Positions 22,521 to 34,834 are shown, numbered from the stretch's first letter. The stretch: 64,000 nt of DNA from Odobenus rosmarus divergens (GCF_000321225.1 NW_004452099.1:221971-285970); one strand, 5' to 3'. Numbers and translations: made by a program. Notes: generated by a model from the letters alone, not told the origin.

Positions 22521-24588
22521 AAGGGAAAAGAGTGACACAGGGGGAAATGGTGGAGCACAAGGACCCTCAGTTCACCTTCTCCTGTGGATTCACCAAGGCT
22601 ACAACTACATGTAATGCAACTCACTCTGAAAATGACCTGGAGACTAGTAAAGAAGCTCTTCCACACCTGAAGATATAAAGATGGGGACACATTGAGAAGG
22701 GTAAGAGAGGCAGAAATATGGTCAAGAACCAAGCCCCAAAGAGGCAACCCATAAGCAGGAGGGATGTAGGGTTCCTTCCTTCCACAGGTGTGGATTCCTT
22801 CCCATCTTGAAGGAATCAAGGCCCACATCAAGCACCCACACCCTAGAGATATAGGTCAGGAATACAAGTCCCCATAAAGTCTTGTTTTGAAAATAAGCAG
22901 GCCTTAACTCCAGCAGTTTTGAAAATCAGTGAGGCTTAACTCTAGGAGAGCTGGAGAGCTATAGGAAATGGAGACTCTGCTCCTAAATGGCAGGCACACT
23001 ATATCACTTGGTCCCAGATCCAACATGGGGGCGACAATTTGAAAAAGATTCGGTTATACATGACTGGTTTGCAGGCATAAGCTGAAGAAGTAGGAATCTG
23101 TGGGAACTTTTTCCAGAAACAGAAGTGCTGGTGGGGACCATTTTTCTTGCCCCCATCCCCGCCCAACCAAGATAACTGGATGGTGGTAAAAGCTAGTTCT
23201 GACACTCTCATCTACCTTGCTAGCACTGTTCACCCTGCACTAGCCTTCCTCTATAGAACTACTGCACCTAACATGCCTGCTCTTGCAAGTGGCCTTCCAA
23301 AGTGGCTCCTGTCCTGTCATACCTGACAGGCAGCCCTGCCCAACCAGTGCCCCTCCAAAGCTGCTGATGCCCTGGTGAGGGGAGTAGTCCTGCCTACCAG
23401 CAGGTCATAGCTGCTTCAGCTGGGCCTCTTGTCAGCCTCGCTGGGTGTCAGCCCTACTCACCAGTGCACATGAAGTAGTCATGCCAGTCATTGCAGCCCA
23501 CTGGCCTGGGTGCCAGCCCCACCCATCAACATGCTTACAACAGTCATGGCCCAGGCACAACAGATTAAGGGATACATAAATAAAGTAATCAAATCATAAG
23601 GGAAGACAGCAAGAGAAGAAAGGGACAAAGAAGAAATACAAAATGCCCAAAAAATAATTAATGAAAAGGCAATGGGATTGCATCAAACTAAAAATTTTCT
23701 GCATAGCAAAGAGCAACATCATTAAAACAAAAAGCAACCTACTGAATGGGAGAAGATATTTGCAAATCATATCTCTGATAAGGGGTTAATATCCAAAATA
23801 TACAAAGAACCCATGCAACTTGACACCAAAAAATTTAAAAAATAAAAAATGGGCAGAGGATCTGAATAGACATTTTTCCAAAGAAGACATACAGATGGCC
23901 AACAAGCACCTGAAAAGATGTTCAGGTGCTTATTAGTCATCAGAGAAATGCAAATCAAAACCATAATGACATATTACCTTATACCTTACACCTATTATGC
24001 TTATTAGAATGGCTGGTATCTAAAAGACAAGAAATAACAAATACTGGAGAGAATATGGAGAGAAGAGAATGCTTGTACACTCTTGGCAGAATCACTATGG
24101 AAAACAGTATGGAGATTTCTCAAAATTTAAGAATATATCTGCTCTATGATCCAGCTCTTCAACTTCTGGGTAATTATCTGAAAAATACAAAAATATCAAT
24201 GTGAAAAGATATGTGCATTCCTATGTTCACTGCAGCATTATTTACATCAGCCAAGATATGGATGGACCTTGGGGGTATTATGCTAAGTGAAATAAGTCAG
24301 ATGAGGAAAGATATACTATATGATTTCACTCAAGAAGAAATAACAAGCAAAACAATAAGAAAACAAACATAGAGAGAACAGATTGATGGTTACCAGAGGG
24401 TACAATGGGAGTTGGGCAGAATGGATGAAGGGGGTCTATGGCATGGTGATGAAAGGTAACTGGATTTTTCATGGTGATCCCTTGGTATTGGAGTGTAGTA
24501 ATGTATACAGATACCAAATTATAATGTTGTTCACCTAAAACTTATATACCTATTTTACCTCAATACAACAAAAATGAGTTTAGTTATT

Positions 24589-25345
24589 CCAGTGTTTTAA
24601 ATGGTTTATGTATATTTTTAATTCAACTATTTTATTAATATATGCACATAACATAGATATGTAATATCTATCTCTCTACATCTATCCATCTGTCTATCTA
24701 TCTATATCTATATGTAGAGAGAGAGAGAGAAATAAAATTACTCTAAGACCCGAGGTTTGAATCAGTTGGAAATAAAGCATTCTCAATTTAGGATAATTTC
24801 CATAATTATGCTAACTTGCTAATGTGCTTTTTGTAAGTAACATAAACAACTCTGGTCAATTTAAACAGTACATTAATTAATTAAATATGTAGTGAAAAGG
24901 ACATGGAATATCCAGACTGTAGGAGAGTCAGCCGTGTAGGCTGAGAATCCAGAAACAAGGCCCATAAGGATGCTTCACAACAGGTTCTGGGAATGGCAGG
25001 GGCAGCTCACCATAGTTTGCAACTACCTCTAGAACCAAATGGAATCCATGTAGCTCATGTTCTTTCTTGCAATTAATTTCCACTTAAAACTCTGGGAATG
25101 TTTTAGATAGTCTGAGACTGTTACTGTCTGCACTCATACTAAGAAGGTTGGCTGGGAAAGGTGTCCACAACACCTAGTTTCCATCAACTGAAATAGATTT
25201 GTCTCATAAAGTAGGTGATTGTCTTCAAATAGGAAGGACTGGGTAGACTGAGAGCACGGCATATGCCCACTATGGACTATTAAAAATGCAGAGCCCTAAT
25301 TCCAGTAATATTTTCTTAGAAAATTTTACAATGATTCATATTTTT
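24589..25345. other. Unique sequence with TCTA microsatellite
   Basis: No element beyond the microsatellite at 24665-24731. Confidence 0.45.
24665..24731 (+). repeat. (TCTA)n/(GA)n microsatellite
   Basis: Imperfect TATC/TCTA repeats followed by AGAGAGAGAGAGA. Confidence 0.88.
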
Positions 25346-25560
25346 TAAAAGATGTTATTTATTTATTTGAGAGAGAGCGAGCGCATGCACACAGGTATGC
25401 AGGGATGGGGCAGAGGGGGAGGGATAAGGAAACAGAATCTCAAGCAGACTCCGTGCTGAGCATAGAGCCCAAGGCAGGACTTGATCCCACTACTCTCGGA
25501 TCATGGTAAGAGCCTAAACTAAGACCAGACACTTAACTGCCTGAGCCACCCAGGCACCCC
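25346..25560 (-). mobile_element. CAN SINE, old copy
   Basis: Reverse-strand copy with GAATCTCAAGCAGACTCCGT in the middle and head GGGGTGCCTGGGTGGCTCAG. It is heavily substituted. The target-site duplication is unclear (TTCATATTTTTT versus TTAATATTTTTA). Confidence 0.9.
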
Positions 25561-26555
25561 ATTAATTAATATTTTTAATTTGGTCCAAGCCCCATAATAT
25601 TCAGAGCTAAATGCTTCAGGACACCTAGGCACTGAGTAATAAAAGTTTCCCTCTAGAAAGTGATTTTGAAAGGTTCAGAGTTATTGTTTTGTTACCAAAA
25701 CCATCAGATGTCTTGGCTTTGTTTTCTCTATTTAAGCCAAATTAATTTTCTTGCCTTCTTCATAATTATTTGAAACAGGTCATTCTTTTCAATCAGAATA
25801 ATTTTTTCTTTGATATTTTGTACTCTTTGGCTACCTGAACATTCAAATGAAACAGTTCCAAGAACTCTTTCACGGGATAGTTTACTTAATGTCTCACTCA
25901 ATCAATGGATGCCCCACTCAGTATAAACGTATTATTTATTTTGATTATTTGTGATAATTTGTTTCTATTTTTGTACCTGTGCTCTTCAGTTGTTGGTGGT
26001 ATCAGTGTTTTTGTTTGTGAATCTGTATTTATCATATTTTAAACTACTTGAAAAATTAATCCTTATATTGTTTAAATAGTGAGTATTTGAAAAATGAGGT
26101 TGACACTCACATACTAACTCCTTCATTGTCTTCACAAAATAACTCATATTATCCTAATGTTCCACATACTTGAGAAGCTGATCCTGCTCCAGTAAATGTT
26201 TCTGATACCCACTGTAGTTTAATGTGTACCTCACAATGACCACCTTACATGTCATGCATCTCATCTCCTGGCCTTTCCCAGGAAGTTTCTGTCACCATGT
26301 TGCTGGATTTATTCAATGCCCTATACCATAGGGGACTCAAGTGACCCTATCTTCAAGGCTACAAACTTCAGGAAGTCAGGAAGGGAGTCCCAATGGCCCT
26401 CAGTTGTCACTGATTCTCCTGAGTTCTGTGGCTCACGCCGTAAATGCTTGCCTCAGCTATTGGGGATCTGGTTTCAGCCAGAGTAGTATATATTTTGTGA
26501 TCTCAGTCTTCCCAGAACTGTTCTGATCCTCTGTTTTCTTCATACTCGCTAACAT
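25561..26555. other. Unique sequence
   Basis: No element recognised. The frame at 26341-26526 has no domain or splice support. Confidence 0.45.
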
Positions 26556-26559
26556 TTCT

Positions 26560-26785
26560 TAAGTGGTTTTTATTAACCAGACACTATTCTAAATGCTCTG
26601 TTTGTATTAATCGTTTAATTCTCACAACATTGAAGCACTTTGACCATCTTCATCTGACTGATGAGAAAACTGAGGCACAGAGAGGTTAAGTAGCTTTCCC
26701 AAAGCCATAACAGCAGTAAAGGGCGTAGGTGGGCTTTACGCCCAGGCAGTCTGGCTCTTAAAATCTCTTAGTCCTTAGACAGAGT
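26560..26785 (-). mobile_element. MIR SINE
   Basis: The reverse strand follows the mammalian-wide interspersed repeat. On the plus strand the MIR core appears as GATGAGAAAACTGAGGCACA, GAGAGGTTAAGTAGCTTTCC and CCCAGGCAGTCTGGCTCT, with ACACTATTCTAAATGCTCTG at the 3' side. MIRs predate the placental radiation, so this segment should be orthologous across mammals. Confidence 0.92.
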
Positions 26786-27059
26786 GGGTTTTTGTTTGTT
26801 TGGTTGTTCATTTGACTAATATCAAGCTGCTCAGTGCCATGACTGAATTCATTCATCAATAAAAATGAAGAGAATAAAAGTTTCCGCACAGGATTTTTGA
26901 GATATTAAATAGATTAAACTCATAAAAGTGTCCAGTCTTAGAGAACAATGGTAGTTGCAGTATTTATTAATGGTAGTCATCATGTGAAGTCATTCTAAAG
27001 AAATACCCTGAAATATAAAGAAAAGTTTGTGCATATTGAAATTGAAGACAGTTTTATTA

Positions 27060-27375
27060 TTATAGTAAAAATGAGAAACAACTTATATATAATCTAAGTA
27101 AATGGTTATAAATAAGTTATGGTACATCAAAGGAACATTATGCAGCCAGTAATATTACCTTTTAAAAATATTTAGTTCCTTGGAAATCTTTATACTGTAT
27201 GAAGTGGAAAAAAGAATAAAAATAGTGTGGAAGCAATTATATATCAACACACTAAATGTATGACTTCAAGGAACTGTTCATTGTTACCACTGATTATTTT
27301 TGGCTGGAGGAATTATGAATTTGTTTCCTTTTTCTTTGTACCTTTTGTATTTTTCAAATTCTTTACAATGGATAT
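27060..27375 (+). mobile_element. Ancient L1M-type 3' end remnant
   Basis: GTAAATGGTTATAAATAAGT, TTATGGTACATCAAAGGAAC and ATTATGCAGCCAGTAATATT follow old L1 ORF2/3'-UTR sequence, and TTTGTACCTTTTGTATTTTT resembles the following 3' UTR. It is highly decayed. Confidence 0.7.
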
Positions 27376-27984
27376 CTATCAATTTTATGTCAAAATAAGC
27401 CACATTTATATATACATTAATTTAAATTTTGATGTCTGTACAATATTAGGAGAAATGTGAGATTTTATAACCTGATATTGCCTTTTAAATTTTATATCAT
27501 TATGTACTGTAATGAAAATACTCATATTTAAAAAAATATTAAAACAATATTTTAAAAATCTATTATTTGCTAACAACGCCATAAGGTCTTTTTAAAAGTA
27601 TACTCATCAAATAGCCAAATTATAGCACTGCATGAAAATTGCCTTTAGTAATTTTCATTAAGTAAACCATTCTGCTTTATTTTCTTCCCTAAGCACTGCT
27701 AGAATTCTTTTTTCCGATAGAAATACTCTGAGGCTTAATTAATAATTGTAAGGTATTTAATCTCTAACAAATGCATGCAAGACTTGTAAGAATTATAATC
27801 AACATGTAAATCCAAATAAAGTATTAACATAAGCAAACATTAATTACGTCCTTATCTCTATTACATGACAAAATTGTGGATTCTGGTACTTAGCCTCCCT
27901 TCCTCTGTTGAAGCCTGAGAAATAGTTCTGTCCCTTAGTGAGAGCTATGAGCCCAGGAACCTCAGTTCCTCTGCTTGGCCTCTC
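27376..27984. other. Unique AT-rich sequence
   Basis: Nothing recognised. Confidence 0.45.
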
Positions 27985-28215
27985 ATCTACCAGTAGGACA
28001 GCGTGTTTCTTCACAACATGGTGGGTCAGGGCTCCAAAAGAGTGGAGATGAGCAAATGCTGCAAGGCTTAAGCCCTAGCCTCAGAAATCAAATTGTATCA
28101 TTCTCTCAAAATGCAGTTACAAGCCTAGCTCAGATTCAAGGAATTGAGAAATTGACTCTATCTCTTGAAGTGAGAAGTAGCGAAGTCATATTGCAAAAAA
28201 GCACAAGAACACAGG
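27985..28215 (+). mobile_element. Ancient repeat fragment related to the one at 14.4 kb
   Basis: TTCTTCACAACATGGTGGGT, ATGCTGCAAGGCTTAAGCCC and TAGCTCAGATTCAAGGAATT track an old mammalian repeat of the same class. It explains the start of the longest local open frame (27975-28385), which is therefore not a gene. Confidence 0.5.
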
Positions 28216-29261
28216 AGGAATTATTGTATCTGTCCCAGAAAACATTCTCTCATCATACCTATATTTCCATAGCACTCTCCTTGGGCCTGCTCAGAGCAAA
28301 GGTGAGACACTACTATTTCAAACGGTACTCTGTGAGATCTCTTTATATTTCATATTTTTTAATTGGCACCCACCATTCTCAGTGAGAAGGGAACTCTGGA
28401 AACAATAAATAACCTCCCATAGAGTACAGGTTCAGCTCCATGCATTTTTCTATGAAAAAAATTAAAAAGTAGCTGAGTTTTTCTATTACACAGAAGGCAA
28501 AGTACACAGACATTAAAATGTGACAGTACAGCAGTGAATATTTACTGAGACTAGTTTATGTTTAACATTAATAAAACTATGATAAAAGTTTTTAAAAAAT
28601 AAACGTCATGTTCTTTGCCCTCAGGAAGGCTACTGTCTATCTAGTTGACAAAGATAATTAATACAGATTCAAATTAGAAAACAGTTCATTATATAACAAA
28701 TATAAAAATGTGCATACAATTTAAAAAATACGTGGTTTGTTTAATCTCAGTTACTGAGAGTTAAAGTATCTTTTTTCTTTCTTTTCGTGGACAAAGTAGA
28801 ACTTGAATGTAAAAGATAATTTATATTTGAATAGTTTGTAAAGAACACAAAGTAAATTTCATACAATAGCCAGAGGTAAGATAAAGAGGGTTCTCTTAAA
28901 AATAAAAGTATATTTGAGTAGATATCTAAGACCATATTTAACAGTTTTGAAATGACACTATAATAACAACAATTGACAAAATGGTCCCACTATTTATTTG
29001 GTTGTTCGAACTAGAAAGGTAGTGCCCATCCCTAATTCCTATCTTTCAAACACCATCCTCACACAAGTATCTAAGAGCAAAAACCAACACTTAATTGAAA
29101 ACTTTCTACCCACCTTTTCAAATCAATGTCCTTGTCTAACAATGGATAACCGTATATTTTTGTAAGCATAAATGGATGAGTATAAGTAAGGCCTTTAGAA
29201 TATAAGGTGGCATTTAGTAATATTTAAATAAATGTTAACTATTGTAATTATCGTTAATATT
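28216..29261. other. Unique AT-rich sequence
   Basis: Nothing recognised. Confidence 0.45.
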
Positions 29262-29278
29262 TATATTACCATTCTTCC

Positions 29279-29479
29279 CTTTTTTTTAAGATTTTATTTA
29301 TTCATTTGAGACACAGAGATACAGAGAGAGACAGCATGAGCAGGGGGGAGGCAGAGGGAGAGGGAGACACAGGCTCCCCGCCGAGCCAGGAGCCCAATGT
29401 GGGGCTCAATCCCAGGACCCTGGGATCATGACCTGAGCCGAAGGCAGATGCTTAACCATCTGAGCCACCCAGGTGCCCC
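29279..29479 (-). mobile_element. CAN SINE
   Basis: Reverse-strand copy. TATATTACCATTCTTCC before the tail and TATTTTACCATTATTCTT after the head are the diverged target-site duplication. Confidence 0.94.
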
Positions 29480-29769
29480 TATTTTACCATTATTCTTCTG
29501 TACCAAATTCATCCACTTATCTCTGTCTTTACTGGAACTACCCTATCCTAAAATACTATCTCTTTTGCCCAATCAGTTTATAATGGCCCCTTCTCTCAAT
29601 TTAAACTTGTGACTTTTATTATACATTTTTTAAAAAAACAGTGAGATAGATTTTTGTTAGTATAATAGACTTTATGTTAATTATTTCTGATAGAAGTCAT
29701 ATTTTATTTGTATCACTGTCTTGTATATAATGTGTGTTTTAGCTTTGACTTCTTTTAAGACTTGCTCCT

Positions 29770-30310
29770 TATCTTTAGTTTCCAGAATTTTTTGTCTAGG
29801 TGTACGGTGGACATGACTTGCTTCTAAACAAAAGAATATGGCAAAGATGATGAAATGGCACTCTCCTGATGAAATGTGATTAGGTTACACTATATGGTGA
29901 AGGTAATGGGAGGACATGCCCATGCTCCTATTATGTTAGAAAAGACTCCATATTAGCAGAGTAGGGCTGGAGAGTCTCCTGGTTCGTTTTATGCAGTAAG
30001 GGTAAGTGGCCATGTTGAGGCAGTCCACATGGCAAACAATCGCAGATTGCCTTTAGCAGTTGCAGTCAGCCTGTAGCCAACCACAAAGAGCTGGGGCTCA
30101 TTCTTACAGCCACAGGAAATGAATTCTTCCAGCAACCTGAATGACCTCAGCGATGGGTTAGTCCCCAGTCAGGCTTCCAGAAGAAAATGCAGGCTGGCTG
30201 TCACACTGATTGCAGCTTTATGACACCCTGGCCAGAGGATCCGGTTAGGCCAGGCTAGCACTCTTGACCCATAGAAACTGTGAGGTAATTAGTGTGTGTC
30301 TCCTAAACTG
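29770..30310 (+). mobile_element. Ancient LTR-like repeat remnant
   Basis: GATGAAATGTGATTAGGTTA, GAATTCTTCCAGCAACCTGA, GCAGCTTTATGACACCCTGG and GACCCATAGAAACTGTGAGG follow a common old mammalian repeat whose 3' part normally reads CAGAAACTGTGAGATAATAA. This suggests an LTR of MaLR/ERVL type, but the family is not certain. The GC content is higher than the flanks. Confidence 0.5.
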
Positions 30311-30590
30311 ATAAGGCTGTGGTGTTATGTGTGTGTGTACGCACCAATATCTATATCCAGAATGCCTTGAATTTGGTACTTTATTTTGATTATGATCTAC
30401 CTTGCTGATCCTTTATGAGGGAACAAGAACCAATGCTGATTGTATTTCTAAGTATATTTGGAACTCAGATATTAGCTGTTTAATTTCCTCTTATCCCCAT
30501 TTATTTTATGACATTCCACAAACCCCTCCTGAAGCTACATGACAGAAATTACACTTCAGCCGAAACCCACATTTTTATGTACTTGTTTTT

Positions 30591-30784
30591 TTTTTTTAAG
30601 ATTTTTATTTATTTGTTTGAGAGAGAGAGAATGAGAGACAGACAGCACGAGAGGGAAGAGGGTCAGAGGGAGAAGCAGACTCCCCGCTGAGCAGGGAGCC
30701 CGACGCGGGACTCGATCCCGGGACTCCAGGATCATGACCTGAGCCGAAGGCAGTCACTTAACCGACTGAGCCACCCAGGTGCCC
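30591..30784 (-). mobile_element. CAN SINE, young-looking
   Basis: Reverse-strand copy with duplication TATGTACTTGTTTTT at 30576-30590 and 30785-30799. It is close to the consensus of the subtype at 9.7 kb. Confidence 0.96.
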
Positions 30785-30799
30785 TATGTACTTGTTTTT

Positions 30800-32790
30800 A
30801 ACCTTTTACTATGCTGAGGATAATTAGTTATATCATACAAATTGATAATGTCATGAGAAAAAAAAGCAGTAAGTACTTTTTTTTCCTACATCACATCCAG
30901 AAGCAGATGGAGTTTGTCTCTATGGGCCCCAAACATTTAATTCAAACTTCATGTTAATTAGCAGAATGCAATGTTTATAATCGGGAAACTGAATACAAAA
31001 CCTAGAATAGGACACATAGAATGATGATACACATACATATGTGGCTCCTTGACTTCTGGATTTGTAATGAATTTGCTTTAGAGCTCTATTTAAAATGTTT
31101 AAAATTTTTCAAAACAAAACTATTTTTTGACCTCATTAATAAGCTTATGGTTTGTCTTAAGTTATTCAAATCCCTAAGAATTGCAAGTTTTTAAAATGTT
31201 CAACAAGAAGAATAAAGGTACACCAGGTTTTTTAAATATTCAACAAGAAGAATGAATAAATAAGTATAAAAATAAAATTATATTTGTGCCATATCAAAAA
31301 TGTTTATCCCTATATTAAATTTTGTTGAGTACCTCTAAAATTTCTCAGCTTTCAGAAAACGATTGCTCACTCATATTTTTGCTGAAAAAATAGTAATCTT
31401 AAAATAGAGTACCCTCCAAAATCTAGAAAGACAGCATCATTACTGCAGTTCTTATAAATCTGTAGTTCATTCCTTTAGCAAATGATAACTGCATCTGCCC
31501 ATTTCAGCAACCTCTTGTGGCAATCTTCTGTGAAGGCTGTCCAGTATACCAATTCCTACTCTGTCACTTATGGCATAATAAAGGATTAAGTATTAGAAAC
31601 TCTATTTCTATTCTTTTTTTTCTTAATCACAAGGGTATAAGAACGTATTAAAAATAGCTCAGAGGTATCTAAACAGCCTATGGAAGTTAATTTTTTTTAT
31701 TTAAATAAAGCTTTTTAAAAAGTAGTTCCAGTTTTTAAAATTATTATTTCATTTTCATGTTCTGGCCATTCCTATATGTTCTTGTATAAGCACAGAATAA
31801 TACTTATATAACTATAGATATTATGAATGTAATTCATATAAAGATTCACACCTTTAGTACTAGTCCTTCCCCTTCCATAAAATGTCAGCTTAAGGTTCCA
31901 AAGCACATCAGAAAGTTGATGAGCAGCCATAAAGGGTTAATATCAAAATGCGCAAACTTCCCACACTTTACCACATTTCACTCTCAAAATTCTCACAGAA
32001 GGAATTGAGAAATATCTTTCATAAATGACCATTTCATAGAAACCTGAGATTAAGGCAATTAATATACTAACTTATTATAAAGTTACAGCATTCACATCAG
32101 ATTGGAGGTACAACCAACCTAATAGTTTTAATTTACTTTTCTCATGAGGGAGATTTGGGGAAATGGAACATTTGGTCATAAAAATTAGAACTTATTTTCA
32201 AAATATAAAACTTAAGCTTAATAAAAGATCAGTCTTTACACTAATTATTTGAATTCATCATTAATAACTTCAGCTAGGCAAAAAAGTTTAAAGTAACAAA
32301 TAATAAAAATTTTATATTACGTCAGTCTCTGGATTCAGTTGTCTCTACTCCTAAGATCTCAAATCATGCGATGGTAATAGTCCTAAAATATAGGATTTAT
32401 AAATAAATACAAATTAAGCAAAGCTTTTACGTAAATGATGTGTGGATATAATGGAGGGTTTCAAACTAGATTTTCAAAATCTATTATTCCGAAAGTAAGT
32501 TATGAATGGGTAGAAACAGATTGAGATGAAGTATAATACCAAATAGTTGATATTTAAATGTGATTCTGGAATATATATTTTTCCCTTAAAACGTGGGAGT
32601 TAAATTGTAAGTCAGAATTAGTATAATGCAAACATTATGTATTCTACCCATATACATTTTCCATGATAAATAAGGTAAGACGTAGGAAATTTATCATTAA
32701 ATTACACTTACTAAGATTCAGTATGATTGAAGTACATAAGAAGATATTAACTGTGAATAGTCCCTGCTCCTTGAATGTTAAACCATGCAG
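30800..32790. other. Unique AT-rich sequence with a 40-base tandem duplication
   Basis: No interspersed element. TTCAACAAGAAGAAT occurs at 31199-31213 and 31239-31253, with similar T/A-rich flanks on the left, so a unit of about 40 bases (31187-31257) was duplicated. Confidence 0.5.
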
Positions 32791-33420
32791 TTAAATGGGG
32801 CCTCTTGCTCCAGAGGACCCACTTTGGGGGTTTAATGCTCTGTCGTAGTCATCTTGAAATTCTTAATTTTATTTTTGAATTCCTAAGTGATGCATTTTTA
32901 AAATGAAGTTCTATGAGACAATGGATCATGCACCAGGGCCCTGGAACTTTAGCCCATATACCATACCATATCCTGCCAACTGTCCATTGCCCTGCAATGG
33001 GTTCTTAGCCACCTGTTCCCTATGCCCCCATACCCAAACCTCATCTGACCTCTCTCATGCAATCTCTTTCACACAGTAGCTGCTCCCTGCACTTGCAGTG
33101 GTAATTGGATCACATCATTTGGAAATGGAAAACCTTCTTTTAACCATTGCTCTGCACTCCTGATGGGGTCCTCACTCAGTCTTGGGGAGGATCAGGACTC
33201 CCCACACCCTGTGGTTTCTACCATAGGACAAAGTGACAGCTATCCTCTCTTGGGACTGTAAGCCCTATGTTGTGTTCAGCAGGCAAGTCCACAGGAGCCT
33301 CTTGCTCAGTACTGATCCAGGCACCAACGACATCCTGGCAAGGATTCCTTGCCTCGTGCTAAAGCCCTACAATTTAATTTTCCACTGACCCTATAAATTA
33401 TGTAGCCAGATATGATTATG
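32791..33420. other. GC-richer segment, possible decayed LTR-type repeat
   Basis: Composition rises sharply against the flanks (for example CCACCTGTTCCCTATGCCCC, CAGGAGCCTCTTGCTCAGTA). The ends (GTAGTCATCTTGAAATTCTT and AAATTATGTAGCCAGATATG) recall an old mammalian repeat, but the interior does not, so the identity is open. No long open frame. Confidence 0.35.
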
Positions 33421-33761
33421 AATAAGTATAAAGGCCGTTAAGCAATTTTAATATGAAAGGTTGTTTTTCTTTCCCACTACCATCTTTTTTGTCTCAGATA
33501 GTTTTTCACTAGCTTGATGATTATTTTGAATTTCAAACTGAATTATGCCAGTCATCATCGGATTACTAGAAGTTTATCTCATACTCTTTTCTCTACTGCC
33601 CCATCACACACACACACACATCTCTTTCCCCTAAGCCTTTTCTCAGTAACTTGTATTCAACCTAATATCTACAGTCAAGCCTTCCTTCCATATTGACTGT
33701 ATTCAGTTTTCACAGTATATCATACACCTTATTGCCTATAATTTATCTCACATAGCTATTC
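33421..33761. other. Unique sequence with short (CA)n
   Basis: Only a CA run of about 16 bases at 33605-33620. Confidence 0.45.
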
Positions 33762-33779
33762 TCAGGTTAATTTTTTTTT

Positions 33780-33972
33780 AAAGATTTTATTTATTTATTT
33801 GACAGAGAGAGAGAGAGAGCACGAGAGCAGGAACACAAGCAGGGGGAGTGGAAGAGGGAGAAGCAGGCTTCCTGCCGAGCAGGGAGCCCGATATGGGACT
33901 CGATCCCAGGACCCTGGGATCATGACCTGAGCCGAAGGCAGACGCTTAACGACTGAGCCACCCAGGCACCCA
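33780..33972 (-). mobile_element. CAN SINE
   Basis: Reverse-strand copy with duplication TCAGGTTAATTTTTTTTT at 33762-33779 and 33973-33990. Confidence 0.95.
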
Positions 33973-33990
33973 TCAGGTTAATTTTTTTTT

Positions 33991-34506
33991 TTAATTTTAT
34001 CCTAATTTGATTCTGCCACTTCTCACCTGTATAATCTTCATTCATCATTCAGGTCTTGACATAAATGTTCCATTTTTTTTCTAGTAATCATTATATGTTA
34101 CCCCATGATTGGGTTATATACCCCCCTCTCACGCTGATGTAGTCATTTTCTAATCTCTCTGATAACCATACATCAAACTATTAAATCCTCAAGGTCTCCT
34201 ATCTTTTATCTTGTTATATTTACTGTTACATTTTCAATCACTGGAAGAGTGCCTTGCCCCTCTATTATGTTGAACTTTATCTAGTGGAAACTCTTTTGTA
34301 CTTAATAATATTCCCATACCAGCTCAGAATTCCCAAGTAAACTCATAACATTTCAATACACATTTCTTAATACATATTTTGCTAAAGCATTTAAGAGTGC
34401 ATGTCCTAGAATCAAAATGCCTGAGTTTGAAAATGCCTTTCACCTCTTAAACTGTGTGATGTTGGGCAATTGGCTATTCTCCTCATGCTTTTGTCTCATA
34501 ATCTAT
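33991..34506. other. Unique sequence
   Basis: Nothing recognised. Confidence 0.45.
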
Positions 34507-34523
34507 AAAATGAAGATTAAGCA

Positions 34524-34817
34524 ATATGTTAAGAAAAAAAGAAGAAGAAGAAGAAGATAGCAGGAGGGGAAGAATGAAGGGGAGTAAGTTGGAGGGGGAG
34601 ATGAACCATTAGAGACGATGGACTCTGAAAAACAAACTGAGGGTTCCAGAGGGGAGGGGGGTGGGGGGATGGGTTAGCCTGGTGATGGGTATTAAAGAGG
34701 GCACATTCTGCGTGGAGCACTGGGTGTTATGCACAAACAATGAATCATGGAACACTGCATCAAAAACTAATGATGTAATGTATGGTGGTTAACATAACAA
34801 TAAAAAAATTATTAAAA
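34524..34817 (+). mobile_element. LINE-1 insertion of 3' UTR module 2 only
   Basis: After a (GAA)n run at 34539-34557 the sequence is the terminal L1 3'-UTR module: GGACTCTGAAAAACAAACTG, GGGATGGGTTAGCCTGGTGA, then GTTAACATAACAATAAAAAA. The 17-bp duplication AAAATGAAGATTAAGCA at 34507-34523 and 34818-34834 proves a separate, 294-base, 5'-truncated insertion. Confidence 0.95.
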
Positions 34818-34834
34818 AAAATGAAGATTAAGCA

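Larger units (their letters stand above)
21287..24573 (+). mobile_element. Old LINE-1, composite and internally deleted, with 5' UTR
   Basis: It starts with the old-L1 5' UTR (GGGGGTCAAGATGACAACAT at about 21291). Blocks in order: 5' UTR A, 21287-22370; an ORF2 fragment, about 22375-22520; a second 5'-UTR-like block with a GC-rich portion, about 22530-23555; the ORF1 leader and first codons, to about 23668; then a direct jump to ORF2 near its C-terminus (GCATCAAACTAAAAATTTTC) and the 3' UTR, ending about 24573. Some 4 kb of ORF1 and ORF2 is missing. ATGAGCTTAGTAACT at 21272-21286 and ATGAGTTTAGTTATT at 24574-24588 (12 of 15 equal) look like an old target-site duplication. Two SINEs sit inside. 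Confidence 0.78.

Noticed and set aside
22337..22831. Overlapping 113-118 codon frames on both strands
   Set aside because: They lie in the L1 5' UTR and an ORF2 fragment. The opposing frames share the same repeat DNA.
27975..28385. 136-codon open frame on the plus strand, among the longest in the window
   Set aside because: Its first half is an ancient interspersed repeat, and the product has no domain, signal or biased composition expected of a protein.
33601..33700. Possible small secreted peptide frame near a CA repeat
   Set aside because: The frame is driven by CACACA (Thr-His) and serine-rich DNA.
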